NCBI RefSeq assembly: GCF_000770635.1
Contig: NZ_AVBF01000002.1
Coordinates: forward strand, 1 to 64,000
Length of the DNA stretch: 64,000 nt
DNA from: Pontibacillus yanchengensis Y32
GTDB taxonomy: Bacteria > Bacillota > Bacilli > Bacillales > BH030062
Direction: 5' to 3'
The translations under genes were made by a program, and so were the position numbers. Below, one piece after another: positions 33,525 through 41,896 of this stretch. Position 1 is the stretch's first letter. Every line of letters begins with the position of its first letter. Below the pieces are notes generated by a model that was given only the letters and a program-made list of their open reading frames with translations, was not told the origin of the DNA and ran no database searches.

Positions 33525-34793
33525 ATGGAATTAGATCAGCTAGAACGTAATACCTCAGTGGAAGAAGCTAAAACGAAAGACAAAACAAAGCCATACTTAA
33601 CTGCGTTAATTGGATGGAGTTTAGAGGCGATTGAAGCTGCTTCCCGCATGAATCGACCTTTCGTCGTTGTTGGTCCTCCTGATTTTGAAAGCTATGCCAA
33701 GAAGCATGATTTACAATTTGTTGGGTGGGATTTCAGTAAACTCAATGAAAGCTCTGATAATCTATATAAACAATTAGAAGCGTTAGGTGTAGAACTAGCG
33801 GTTCCGTTATATGAAGAATGTGTGGAATGGGCAGGTGCGCTAAATGCTCGCTTCCGTCAAGACCCACGCATATTTAACCGCTCCTGGTTACTGCGTGATA
33901 AAGGTATGATGAAGCGTAAAGCACAAATTGCAGGCATCAAGGTTGGCGTTTTTGAAGAAGCCAGAACAAAAGATGATGTAAAACGATTTCTAGAACGTGT
34001 GAATCAAGCCTTACTTAAATTAGATGGGGACCATTTTGACCCAATCCATGTTAAACCTCTTGATAAAGCAGGATCAGTAGGTCACCTGGCAATTGATACA
34101 GTAGATGATATTGATCAATTAGAAGATGTAGATTTTCCATTGTTAATGGAAAGCCATCTAGATGGTCAGGAGTTTTCCTGTGAAGCTTTTGTCCATAAAG
34201 GTAAAGTGCAATTCTTAAACATAACAGAATATATTCGCTTAGGGTATTCCAATTTTGTACCAGCTTCTCCTTCCTTACAAGAAAAACGACCATTAATTGA
34301 AAAAGCGGTTCAACAATTGGTAGATGCTTTTGAAATCGAATATGGAGTGATTCACCCTGAGTACTTCATCATGCCAGACGGTACGCTTCACTTCGGTGAG
34401 GTAGCAGCTCGTGTACCAGGTGGACACATTTTTGATTTGATAGAGCGAGCATATGGCTTTAGTGCCTATGAAGCGCAAATTTTATGTAGTGACCCGAATA
34501 CAACACAGGAAGAGATAAACGAATTCTTCCCAAGTGCCGATGATTTCAAAGGGTATGCTGGTTGTTTGATGGTTCACCCTGAGATTGATTATGTAGAGGA
34601 TCTTAACATTCCTGAAGAACTAGAGCAGCACCCATACTTTGAAAAGCATGATATGTTCACACCGCCTCAAGGCAAAGTGGCGGAACGTGTTGGTTTTGGA
34701 AATCATTACGGAACGATTTTTATGTTTGGAAAAGATAGTGATGAGATGACTGACCTATTGAAGCTCTATGAACAGTACAATTTCTACCGTTAA
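33525..34793 (+). CDS. ATP-grasp carboxylate-amine/thiol ligase of unknown substrate
   Basis: A 422-residue ATP-grasp protein of the biotin carboxylase/carnosine synthase type. A Rossmann-like N-domain (residues 25-110) is followed by the ATP-grasp core: the ATP-binding HVKPLDKAGSVG, ESHLDGQEFSCEAFV (metal/adenine contacts), and HPEYFIMPDGTLHFGEVAARVPGGHI, which carries the Mg-ligand Glu and the Arg. About 90 further C-terminal residues follow. Enzymes of this fold activate a carboxylate as acyl phosphate for attack by an amine or thiol. AAAAAGGAGAGGGAG precedes the ATG. It is followed 32 bases later by the papain-like gene, forming a two-gene unit. I do not recognise a named pathway. Confidence 0.85.
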   Translation: MELDQLERNTSVEEAKTKDKTKPYLTALIGWSLEAIEAASRMNRPFVVVGPPDFESYAKKHDLQFVGWDFSKLNESSDNLYKQLEALGVELAVPLYEECVEWAGALNARFRQDPRIFNRSWLLRDKGMMKRKAQIAGIKVGVFEEARTKDDVKRFLERVNQALLKLDGDHFDPIHVKPLDKAGSVGHLAIDTVDDIDQLEDVDFPLLMESHLDGQEFSCEAFVHKGKVQFLNITEYIRLGYSNFVPASPSLQEKRPLIEKAVQQLVDAFEIEYGVIHPEYFIMPDGTLHFGEVAARVPGGHIFDLIERAYGFSAYEAQILCSDPNTTQEEINEFFPSADDFKGYAGCLMVHPEIDYVEDLNIPEELEQHPYFEKHDMFTPPQGKVAERVGFGNHYGTIFMFGKDSDEMTDLLKLYEQYNFYR

Positions 34794-34825
34794 GTAGCAC
34801 AGGCTCTTTGGAAAGGAGAGGTGAT

Positions 34826-36787
34826 ATGGCTCAGCCTACTATTATTGTTGTTGAACGATTCGAAAAAGCGTTAGAAACGTTAGATCAAGCACCACCATTT
34901 GCCAAAGCTAGATACCAAACAGATGTGTATCAAGAGGCAAATCGTTTAATTGAAATGGAAGAGGGCTTTGAACATTTATTCCAGTATGCTCACCGATTTG
35001 AAAGTGCTGGTGTATTTCAGGATGGACCGTGGGAGGATGCAGAAAAATTGCAAGCTCCACTCGTGGCAGGATCTTTAAAAGCCAAAGGGCTACCTATGAT
35101 TATTGAGGTCCTAAGCGAGCTACGTATGCTTGCAATCGCTAAGGAAATCTATCAAAATCCGAACGTACCCGCTCAGATGGCAGAAGATTTCTTAAATGAA
35201 GTCATGGCCCTTAACCTAAATCTATTGTTTCCTAATTCGTCTGAAAGCGATCGTATCGAAAAACACGAAAATGACGAAAAAGCGAGTGAGCTGTTCCAGT
35301 TTCTAGCAAGCTACTTATCTACAAATGAACTAACAAAAACGCTTATATATGAGATTGAGCGTCTAACAGCGCAACGTCCTATTATGATTAAACGTGTCGT
35401 ATCAATGATTAAAATGGCAAAAGGCATGTTAGATACAGATTTAGATGAAGAGCATAAAAACGAGTTAAGAGGATTCATTGCAGCTATAGAAGGTCCTTCT
35501 CCATTAAGCGAGCAATACACAGATGTAAATGCATACCGCTTACGCTTAAAAGACCTTTCTCGTGGAGAACTGATTTCTGAAAGTGTGGCTTTGGCTAAAT
35601 CCATGCGCGAAACTGGATTAGTAGCTCCTCATCATGCTACATTGGTTCGCTTTTTAACAAAGCGCATGCCTGGCATTCTACCTTACGCCTTACAACTAAA
35701 CAGTAAGGGGATTGCGAATTTAGAAGAAAATAACGAACTGGTCATGCAGCTTATTAAGGCTGCCATTTTCCCAGCAACGCGTCAGTCTATCTACGGATTA
35801 GCCTTGATGCTTGAGCGTGGAGTTCTTTCCTCTTCACCTGTCGCTCCAGGTCTTCGTAGATTAATTGAGCTCGATATTCGTGCAGACGTGCGCAGTGCGC
35901 TCTATCAATCTTCTCAAAATGGAGAAGGACTAACGGCGAATAGCATTCTTGTAGCTGGTACGATAAGCGTTCTAGGCCAACCACTTGGTGTGGGTCAAGG
36001 GTTCAATCCTACATGCCAGGCAGCCAGAGGAATTAGTCTATGGGCTCAACATGCTCCTGGATTTTTACTAGAAATCATTCCTAGAGCTGCTCGTGACGGA
36101 GACATTGACTTCACCTTTGAAGGAGCATCAATTCATTCTAAAAACCTTAGTGGAGGACTTGCTCCTGACTTGCATACGGAGCTTGATCCTGTATCGCTTG
36201 TGTTAGTACCACACCTTGACCGGATCTATAGTGAGATGATGGCAAGAGTGGCTTTACGCGGAGAAGATGGGCACCGTTGGGTCAATCCTGCCTTCTATGG
36301 CAACTGGGTTCAAAAAGGATTCAGCACTGTCATCGATCCTATAACAGGATACATTCACGATTACCCTGGATTCGTCCGTCTTTTTTACGCAACCCATCAT
36401 CCTGAATACAACGATGATTATGAAATGATTTATCCAAATCCTGTTGGCATCTTCATTACGAATGTTCATGGAAAGCTACTAGGTTTCCATGCAGTATCTA
36501 TTATTCGTATTGATACAGACCCAAGCGGAGAATATCGTATTTACTTTTATAATCCTAACAACGATGGTTCCCAAAACTGGGGACAAAACATTGAGCCAAG
36601 TGTGACTGGAAACGGTGAGCAAGAAGGCGAAAGCTCCCTCCTGTTCCACGAATTCACTTCCAGAATCTATGCATTTCACTACAACCCATACGAACAAGGC
36701 GAAGCATACGCAGTTGATGCTCAACTTGTCCAAAAAACCCAGAACCTCGCAAAAGAGAGCTGGGGCAAGGATTATACTTGGATTTAG
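34826..36787 (+). CDS. Large protein with papain-like Cys/His/Asn centre
   Basis: A 653-residue protein I do not recognise from any named family. Residues about 1-380 look alpha-helical. From about 385 the sequence changes: Q391-G-F-N-P-T-C397-Q-A-A-R-G carries a Gln six residues before a Cys, the spacing of papain's oxyanion Gln19 and catalytic Cys25. Then LGFH555AVSIIRID and YFYN576PNNDGSQNWG give a His and Asn in the papain order. A transglutaminase- or cysteine-peptidase-like activity is inferred from these residues alone. The ATG at 34826 has AAAGGAGAGGTGAT upstream; the TTG at 34808 is rejected. It is the second gene behind the ATP-grasp ligase, with no third gene following. Confidence 0.8.
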   Translation: MAQPTIIVVERFEKALETLDQAPPFAKARYQTDVYQEANRLIEMEEGFEHLFQYAHRFESAGVFQDGPWEDAEKLQAPLVAGSLKAKGLPMIIEVLSELRMLAIAKEIYQNPNVPAQMAEDFLNEVMALNLNLLFPNSSESDRIEKHENDEKASELFQFLASYLSTNELTKTLIYEIERLTAQRPIMIKRVVSMIKMAKGMLDTDLDEEHKNELRGFIAAIEGPSPLSEQYTDVNAYRLRLKDLSRGELISESVALAKSMRETGLVAPHHATLVRFLTKRMPGILPYALQLNSKGIANLEENNELVMQLIKAAIFPATRQSIYGLALMLERGVLSSSPVAPGLRRLIELDIRADVRSALYQSSQNGEGLTANSILVAGTISVLGQPLGVGQGFNPTCQAARGISLWAQHAPGFLLEIIPRAARDGDIDFTFEGASIHSKNLSGGLAPDLHTELDPVSLVLVPHLDRIYSEMMARVALRGEDGHRWVNPAFYGNWVQKGFSTVIDPITGYIHDYPGFVRLFYATHHPEYNDDYEMIYPNPVGIFITNVHGKLLGFHAVSIIRIDTDPSGEYRIYFYNPNNDGSQNWGQNIEPSVTGNGEQEGESSLLFHEFTSRIYAFHYNPYEQGEAYAVDAQLVQKTQNLAKESWGKDYTWI

Positions 36788-36789
36788 AA

Positions 36790-36905
36790 GCAAAAGCGCA
36801 AGCGCCCGGTTAGCTCCATACGCATAAGCAAGATTTTCGTAAGAGGCGTTTAGCCTCTGGAGAAAAGATTGCTTATGACGCTAGGAGCTAGGAGCCGCAG
36901 CTGGA
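36790..36905. repeat. GCGC...GCAGCTGGAC element, rearranged copy
   Basis: It opens AAAAGCGCAAGCGCCCGG and closes GCCGCAGCTGGAC. The centre holds GCATAAGCAAG...GATTGCTTATG and GAGGCGTTTAGCCTC stems instead of the usual GTTCGAT hairpin. It directly follows the papain-like gene. Confidence 0.65.
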
Positions 36906-36955
36906 CTACGACAAAAGCTCGGGGCGCCCGGTTAGAAAGATAACTCTTCATTCCA

Positions 36956-36993
36956 AAAAAGCCAGGACCTATCAATCAGGTCCTGGCTTTTCA
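36956..36993 (-). terminator. Terminator of GntR gene
   Basis: AAAAGCCAGGACCT pairs with AGGTCCTGGCTTTT, followed by T residues on the minus strand. Confidence 0.9.
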
Positions 36994-37003
36994 TCTATTT
37001 CCT

Positions 37004-37714
37004 TTAAGGTCTGCTCGCTTTTAGCTTAAACCGGTACTCATCACTCTTAAAATAGCTCTCCGTATATTCGAAAATCGTACCGTCATCCAGTACACTATAC
37101 GACTGTATTTTTAATAAAGGCATTGATTCATCCACCGTTAACGCCTCAGCAATTTCCTGTTCAGGTAAAATGGGGATAACTTCTTGATAACTTTCTTTAA
37201 TTTTCATCCCTACTTCCCTTTCGATATAGTCATATTTCGAACCTTGCATGGTGCTATAAGATAAATTGGGAAACATACTTACTGGAACATAGGTGATTTC
37301 TAGTACGTATGGAATATCTTCGACGATTCTCAGTCTTCTTATATAGAACACTTTTTCCTCTTCACCAATATGAAGCATACTTCGAACATGTTCAGTAGGA
37401 GTCATTAATTGAAAATCGAGAACCTTATTAACTGGTTCCTTATTCAACTTTTTCATTTCCTCGGTAAACCCTACAAGTTCAAATATATTGTGCTCTACTT
37501 TATGTTCCTTTACATACGTACCACTTCCTTGGATTCGTTCCAGCAGCCCTTGTTCTACTAACGTTTTGATGGCCTGACGGATGGTAACACGCGATGCTGT
37601 ATATTGCTCAGACAAATGCGCCTCTGTCGGAATCGACTCCCCTTCTTTCCAATTTCCTTCTTTAATTTCATTCTTAATTTGGGTCGCAATCTTTCTATAT
37701 AAGGGATCTGCCAT
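37004..37714 (-). CDS. GntR-family (UTRA) transcriptional regulator of the alpha-glucoside operon
   Basis: A 236-residue repressor. Residues 1-70 are the winged HTH (LYRKIATQIKNEI, IPTEAHLSEQYTASRVTIRQAIKTLVEQGLLERIQGSGTYV). Residues about 80-232 are a UTRA effector domain. Sugar phosphates are the usual ligands of this class (compare TreR and MalR types). The ATG at 37714 has AGGAGGACTACAT upstream, so the ORF start at 37795 is rejected, since it would overlap the promoter region. It is divergent from the phospho-alpha-glucosidase gene and probably binds the 17-bp inverted repeat between them. Confidence 0.9.
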   Translation of the reverse strand: MADPLYRKIATQIKNEIKEGNWKEGESIPTEAHLSEQYTASRVTIRQAIKTLVEQGLLERIQGSGTYVKEHKVEHNIFELVGFTEEMKKLNKEPVNKVLDFQLMTPTEHVRSMLHIGEEEKVFYIRRLRIVEDIPYVLEITYVPVSMFPNLSYSTMQGSKYDYIEREVGMKIKESYQEVIPILPEQEIAEALTVDESMPLLKIQSYSVLDDGTIFEYTESYFKSDEYRFKLKASRP

Positions 37715-37780
37715 ATGTAGTCCTCCTGTTAGTTCTATAAGCCTATTATAACGAATTCCAAACAAAAACTCGACTTTATA

Positions 37781-37794
37781 TGTTGACGCTTTCA
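37781..37794 (-). promoter_or_regulatory. Candidate catabolite-responsive element (cre)
   Basis: On the minus strand TGAAAGCGTCAACA matches the CcpA consensus TGWAANCGNTNWCA with one mismatch. It overlaps the -35 box of the malA promoter, where CcpA binding would block transcription. Confidence 0.6.
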
Positions 37795-37811
37795 TATAAA
37801 GGTATTATATT
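37783..37811 (+). promoter_or_regulatory. Promoter of the malA-malP operon
   Basis: TTGACG at 37783-37788 and TATATT at 37806-37811 are separated by 17 bases. The -10 box lies inside the left arm of the operator. Confidence 0.8.
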
Positions 37812-37846
37812 TGTATTAAATAAATGAAGATACAAATATAATACCT
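37800..37846. promoter_or_regulatory. Operator, 17-bp perfect inverted repeat
   Basis: AGGTATTATATTTGTAT and ATACAAATATAATACCT are exact inverse complements separated by 13 bases. The pair overlaps the -10 box and start site of the malA promoter and lies between the operon and its divergent GntR gene. Confidence 0.88.
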
Positions 37847-37872
37847 ATTTGAAATTTTGGGAGGTTCACACA

Positions 37873-39225
37873 ATGAAAAGACAAAACCTAGTAGTGGTTG
37901 GTGCAGGTAGCACGTACACCATTGGCATGATCATGAGCTTAATTGCAGAAAAAGAACAGTTCCCGCTTAAATCCATCACTTTTTATGACACCGATGCAGA
38001 CCGACAAGAACAGGTAGCAAAAGCCTCCGAAATCATTCTTAAAGAGCGCTACCCAGAACTAGAGAGTTTTCACTATACGACCGATAAACAAGAAGCTTTC
38101 TCAAACGCAGATTTCGTGTTCATTCAAATTCGCACAGGCGGTCTTGCTATGAGAGAAAAGGATGAACAAATTCCTCTCCGCTACGATGCGGTTGGCCAAG
38201 AAACGTGCGGTCCTGGTGGAATGGCTTACGGCCTACGCTCCATCGGCGACATGATTCAGCTCGTTAACGATGTTCGCTCCTTTTCACCTGATGCGTGGAT
38301 CTTAAACTATACAAATCCAGCTGCGATTGTAGCAGAAGCGTTACGCCGTGAATTCCCAGAAGACAACAAACTCCTCAACATTTGCGATATGCCTGCTGCC
38401 ATCATGGTTAGCTATGCAAGCATTCTAGGAAAGGAAGTCTTTGATCTCGTACCAGAATACTTCGGATTAAATCACTTTGGCTGGTTCACTAAAATTTATG
38501 ATAAACAAGGAGTGGATCATACAAACACATTAAAACGAGCTATTACAGAAGATGGCTTCATTCCTGAAGACGCAGAAATTGCGAATGACCCGAACTGGAT
38601 CAAAACCTTTAAGCAAGTTGAACAGATGGTGACGGACTTCCCTGAATACCTACCTAATACGTACTTACAGTATTACTTATATCCATCTCAAATGGTAGAA
38701 AAAGAAGACCCAGCCAACACTCGAGCTCGCCAAGTAATCAATGGTAGAGAAAAAAGAGTACACACATTAGCCGATCAAATCATCAAAGACGGATCGACCG
38801 AAAATGTAGAATTAGAAGTCGATATCCATGGTCGATATATGGTTCGAGTAGCAGCTTCGATGGCTTATAACAACGGAGATATCTTTATCGTAATGGTGGA
38901 GAACAACGGAACGATTGCCAACCTTCAGGACGATGTCATGGTAGAAGTGCCAGCCATGATCACGAACCGCGGACCTAAGCCTTTCTCTGTTGGTAATATT
39001 TCTACTTTTTATAAAGGGTTAATCGAAAACCAACTTGCTTATGAAAAGCTCGTCGTAGATGCATACGAACAAAATAGCTATGAGAAAGCCCTACAAGCAC
39101 TAACGTTAAACCGTACTGTCGTGGATGTTCCAAAAGCACGGAAAATACTCGATGACCTTATCGATGCGAATAAAGACTATTGGCCAACTCTCCATGCAAA
39201 CAAGCAGCATGCAGTAACTTCATAG
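37873..39225 (+). CDS. malA: 6-phospho-alpha-glucosidase, GH4 family
   Basis: A 450-residue NAD- and metal-dependent glycosidase that splits maltose 6-phosphate and related phospho-alpha-glucosides. Features: the N-terminal Rossmann VVGAGSTYTIGM, GPGGMAYGLRSI, NYTNPAAIV, and the CDMPAAIM motif, which separates the alpha-type from phospho-beta-glucosidases. LNHFGWFTKIYD and ARQVINGREKRVH follow. Length matches B. subtilis MalA (about 449). GGGAGGTTCACACA precedes the ATG at 37873, so the ORF start at 37849 is rejected. The EIICB gene lies 78 bases downstream with a hairpin between. Confidence 0.93.
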   Translation: MKRQNLVVVGAGSTYTIGMIMSLIAEKEQFPLKSITFYDTDADRQEQVAKASEIILKERYPELESFHYTTDKQEAFSNADFVFIQIRTGGLAMREKDEQIPLRYDAVGQETCGPGGMAYGLRSIGDMIQLVNDVRSFSPDAWILNYTNPAAIVAEALRREFPEDNKLLNICDMPAAIMVSYASILGKEVFDLVPEYFGLNHFGWFTKIYDKQGVDHTNTLKRAITEDGFIPEDAEIANDPNWIKTFKQVEQMVTDFPEYLPNTYLQYYLYPSQMVEKEDPANTRARQVINGREKRVHTLADQIIKDGSTENVELEVDIHGRYMVRVAASMAYNNGDIFIVMVENNGTIANLQDDVMVEVPAMITNRGPKPFSVGNISTFYKGLIENQLAYEKLVVDAYEQNSYEKALQALTLNRTVVDVPKARKILDDLIDANKDYWPTLHANKQHAVTS

Positions 39226-39233
39226 ACTAGCTC

Positions 39234-39262
39234 AGAACCGGAACAGGTTTCCGGTTCTTTTC
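39234..39262 (+). terminator. Intercistronic hairpin between malA and malP
   Basis: AACCGGAA pairs with TTCCGGTT, followed by CTTTTC. It may partly terminate transcription or stabilise the malA message. Confidence 0.65.
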
Positions 39263-39303
39263 TACCCATAAAAGAAAGCGGTTACTATAAAGGGGGATAA
39301 TAC

Positions 39304-40860
39304 ATGAAGAAGTATTTTGGAAGCCTACAAAAGTTCGGAAAGTCACTGATGGTACCTGTGGCCTTGCTTCCAGCTGCGGGTATATTACTAGGTTTCGGTG
39401 CTGCTCTCACAGGACCACTGGTTGATACACTCACCTTCCTACAAAATGACGTCGTTCAGTTTATTGGTAAAGGCATGTCTGATATTGGTATTAGTATCTT
39501 TAACAACTTGGCAGTCATTTTTGCTATAGGTGTTGCTATTGGGCTTACCGGGGGCTCTGGTATCGCTGCTCTTGCAGCATTGCTCGGTTACATTATTATG
39601 AACAAAACCATTTCCTTCACCCTCAGCATTACACCTGAAATGGCTTCGAATAACGGTGAATACGGTTTGGCGCTTGGCATACCCACGCTTGAAACAGGCG
39701 TGCTCGGTGGAATTGTCGTTGGTTTATTAGCCGTATGGATTTATAACAAGTTCCATGAATTTGATCCTCCAGAAGTTCTGGGTTTCTTTGCAGGAGATCG
39801 ATCTGTTGGAATAGCAATGGTCTTCTCTTCCATCTTTCTTGCTATGGCAATGATGGTCGTTTGGCCTCCCATCCAAACAGGCATTAATGCCGTAGCCAAT
39901 GTTATATCAAACGGAGCTACTAACCCACTTTACATCGGATTGTATGGTTTTCTAGAACGTGCATTAATCCCTACAGGGTTACACCATATTTGGTATGCTC
40001 CATTTTTATGGACACCTCTTGGTGGAACAGCTGAAGTAGCTGGTGAACAAGTTTCTGGTGACCAATATATTTTCCTTGCTCAGGTTTCAGAAGGTGTGAA
40101 AGTAACCGCAGGACGTTACATGGCTGGTAAATTCCCTGTAATTATGTTCGGACTTGTTGGTGCTGCCCTTGCTATGTACCGTCAAGCAGATTTGAAAAAC
40201 CGTCCAGTTGTAAAAGGCATGCTAGTAGCAGCTGCAGGTACAGCGTTCCTAACTGGAATCACAGAACCAATTGAATTTACGTTCTTATTTGTTGCCCCAT
40301 TCCTATTTTTGTTCCACTCTCTTCTAGCCGGAGTTTCCTTTGCTGTTATGTACATGCTAGATGTACACCTTGGCTGGGCAGGTGGTTCAGGATTAATTGA
40401 CTACATTCTTGTTAACGCCATTCCTGGAACGAATAACTGGTGGGTCAATATTGTAGCCGGTGCCGTATTCTTTGTTATCTATTATTTCTCTTTCTCTTTT
40501 GCCATAAAGAAATGGGACCTTGCCACACCTGGACGTGGTGGACAGGATAACAAGCTATTTACCCGTCAGGATTACAACGAACAGAAAAAAGGAAAGAAAA
40601 GCGGCCAATCCAAAGAAACAGCCGTAGCAATCATGAATGCCCTTGGAGGCCAACAAAACCTTAAACATGTAGACGCGTGCTTTACACGGTTAAGAGTAGA
40701 AGTTTCTGAATTAGATAAGATCGATGAGGATAAATTGAAGGAGCTTGGTGCATCAGGAGTTGTAAAAGTTGACCACAACATCCAAGCAATCTTTGGAGGT
40801 CGTTCTGACTTATATAAAAATGAAATGAATAGAGTAATAGAAGAAACCAATGCTTCTTAG
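39304..40860 (+). CDS. malP: PTS alpha-glucoside EIICB component
   Basis: A 518-residue permease of the glucose-superfamily PTS. Residues about 1-410 are the EIIC membrane domain with ten or so hydrophobic segments, PTGLHHIWYAPF and GITEPIEFTFLFVAP (the ITEPIEF motif). Residues about 440-518 are the EIIB domain with DACFTRLRVEV, whose Cys is phosphorylated. There is no EIIA domain, so an external EIIA is required, possibly the protein at 3.2 kb. It should bring maltose or related alpha-glucosides in as 6-phosphates for the GH4 enzyme upstream. AAAGGGGG precedes the ATG. GlvC/MalP-type length is normal. Confidence 0.93.
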   Translation: MKKYFGSLQKFGKSLMVPVALLPAAGILLGFGAALTGPLVDTLTFLQNDVVQFIGKGMSDIGISIFNNLAVIFAIGVAIGLTGGSGIAALAALLGYIIMNKTISFTLSITPEMASNNGEYGLALGIPTLETGVLGGIVVGLLAVWIYNKFHEFDPPEVLGFFAGDRSVGIAMVFSSIFLAMAMMVVWPPIQTGINAVANVISNGATNPLYIGLYGFLERALIPTGLHHIWYAPFLWTPLGGTAEVAGEQVSGDQYIFLAQVSEGVKVTAGRYMAGKFPVIMFGLVGAALAMYRQADLKNRPVVKGMLVAAAGTAFLTGITEPIEFTFLFVAPFLFLFHSLLAGVSFAVMYMLDVHLGWAGGSGLIDYILVNAIPGTNNWWVNIVAGAVFFVIYYFSFSFAIKKWDLATPGRGGQDNKLFTRQDYNEQKKGKKSGQSKETAVAIMNALGGQQNLKHVDACFTRLRVEVSELDKIDEDKLKELGASGVVKVDHNIQAIFGGRSDLYKNEMNRVIEETNAS

Positions 40861-40869
40861 ACCCAGTTC

Positions 40870-40903
40870 ATGCCTAATTTCGAAAAGACGAAATTAGGCA
40901 TGA
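40870..40903 (+). terminator. Terminator of malA-malP operon
   Basis: ATGCCTAATTTCG pairs with CGAAATTAGGCAT around AAAAGA. The following T stretch is weak (GATTATTG), so termination may need to be tested. It also faces the convergent hydrolase gene. Confidence 0.7.
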
Positions 40904-40925
40904 TTATTGTTGTACCTATCTTTTC

Positions 40926-41729
40926 CTATAACGATTGCAAATACCGATCAACCACCATATTAAACCGCTCCGGCTCCTCCAAAAATGGACAATGACAGCT
41001 ATCTTCAAAAACTTCTAAGCGGGAATACGGAATTTCTTTGTGCAGATGCTCGCCGGCTGCGACAGGTATGAGCTTCTCCGCTCTTCCAAAGCAAAGTAAT
41101 GTAGGTAACGTAATCGAGGAAAAATAGGGGCGACAATCAATAATCGATTGATCGAATAAAATAGCACTAGCAATAGAGGCTGGTACTTTCATGGTTTCTC
41201 TTAGCATCCACCTCAACTCTTCTTTAGAGAGGTCCTCTTTGAACATTAAAGGTAGGAATCCTTCCAGTAGCTGCGATTGGTCTGTTTGAATATCTCTCAT
41301 CATACTTGTAAGCGTAGCAAGGTCAAATGCACCAATGTCAAAATCATCCCACTTAAAATCAGAAGCCAGCTCATCCACTATGACAGATGCTTTAATATTG
41401 TCTTCTCCAAATTGGTGCAGGTATTCCCAAATCACAAACGCTCCCATCGACCAACCAATCAGCGTTACATCTTGTAACTCCAGCTTCTCCATGAACACTT
41501 TCACATCTTGAGCATATTGAGCTACAGTGTGTCCGGATTGTACTTTAGAGGAGTTACCATGCCCGCGCAAATCTAATGTTATGGCACGGTATCCCTCTTT
41601 AAAATAAGCCATTTGTTTATGGAAGAAACGACTACTCATCCACACACCATGAATGAAAATAACAGGCTTCCCTTCCCCTTCTGCTTTATAATACAATTCA
41701 ACACCATCATCCACCTCAACATAAGCCAT
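40926..41729 (-). CDS. Alpha/beta hydrolase, haloperoxidase-like
   Basis: A 267-residue alpha/beta hydrolase. The nucleophile elbow is GWSMG with the catalytic Ser, the oxyanion segment is HGVWMSSRFF, and the terminal His is in DSCHCPFLEEP. The LDLRGHGNS block is typical of the EstA/non-haem chloroperoxidase group. A cap domain spans residues about 120-200. The substrate is unknown. The gene is convergent with malP and monocistronic, and AAGGGATGGCTT-type ribosome sequence (GGAGGGAAAAGGG) lies just before the ATG. Confidence 0.87.
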   Translation of the reverse strand: MAYVEVDDGVELYYKAEGEGKPVIFIHGVWMSSRFFHKQMAYFKEGYRAITLDLRGHGNSSKVQSGHTVAQYAQDVKVFMEKLELQDVTLIGWSMGAFVIWEYLHQFGEDNIKASVIVDELASDFKWDDFDIGAFDLATLTSMMRDIQTDQSQLLEGFLPLMFKEDLSKEELRWMLRETMKVPASIASAILFDQSIIDCRPYFSSITLPTLLCFGRAEKLIPVAAGEHLHKEIPYSRLEVFEDSCHCPFLEEPERFNMVVDRYLQSL

Positions 41730-41896
41730 CCCTTTTCCCTCCTTACCGTTTTTCGTATCCTTTATCTAATTTCTTATATAGTGGTCGTTGTTTTAGTTTA
41801 TGCCTACCACCTCGTCCATAGTAGGATAAGATGTTACAACACCTTGTTGGCAAGAGAGTTATAACGTTAAGCACACACATATAAGGGGTAAAACGA

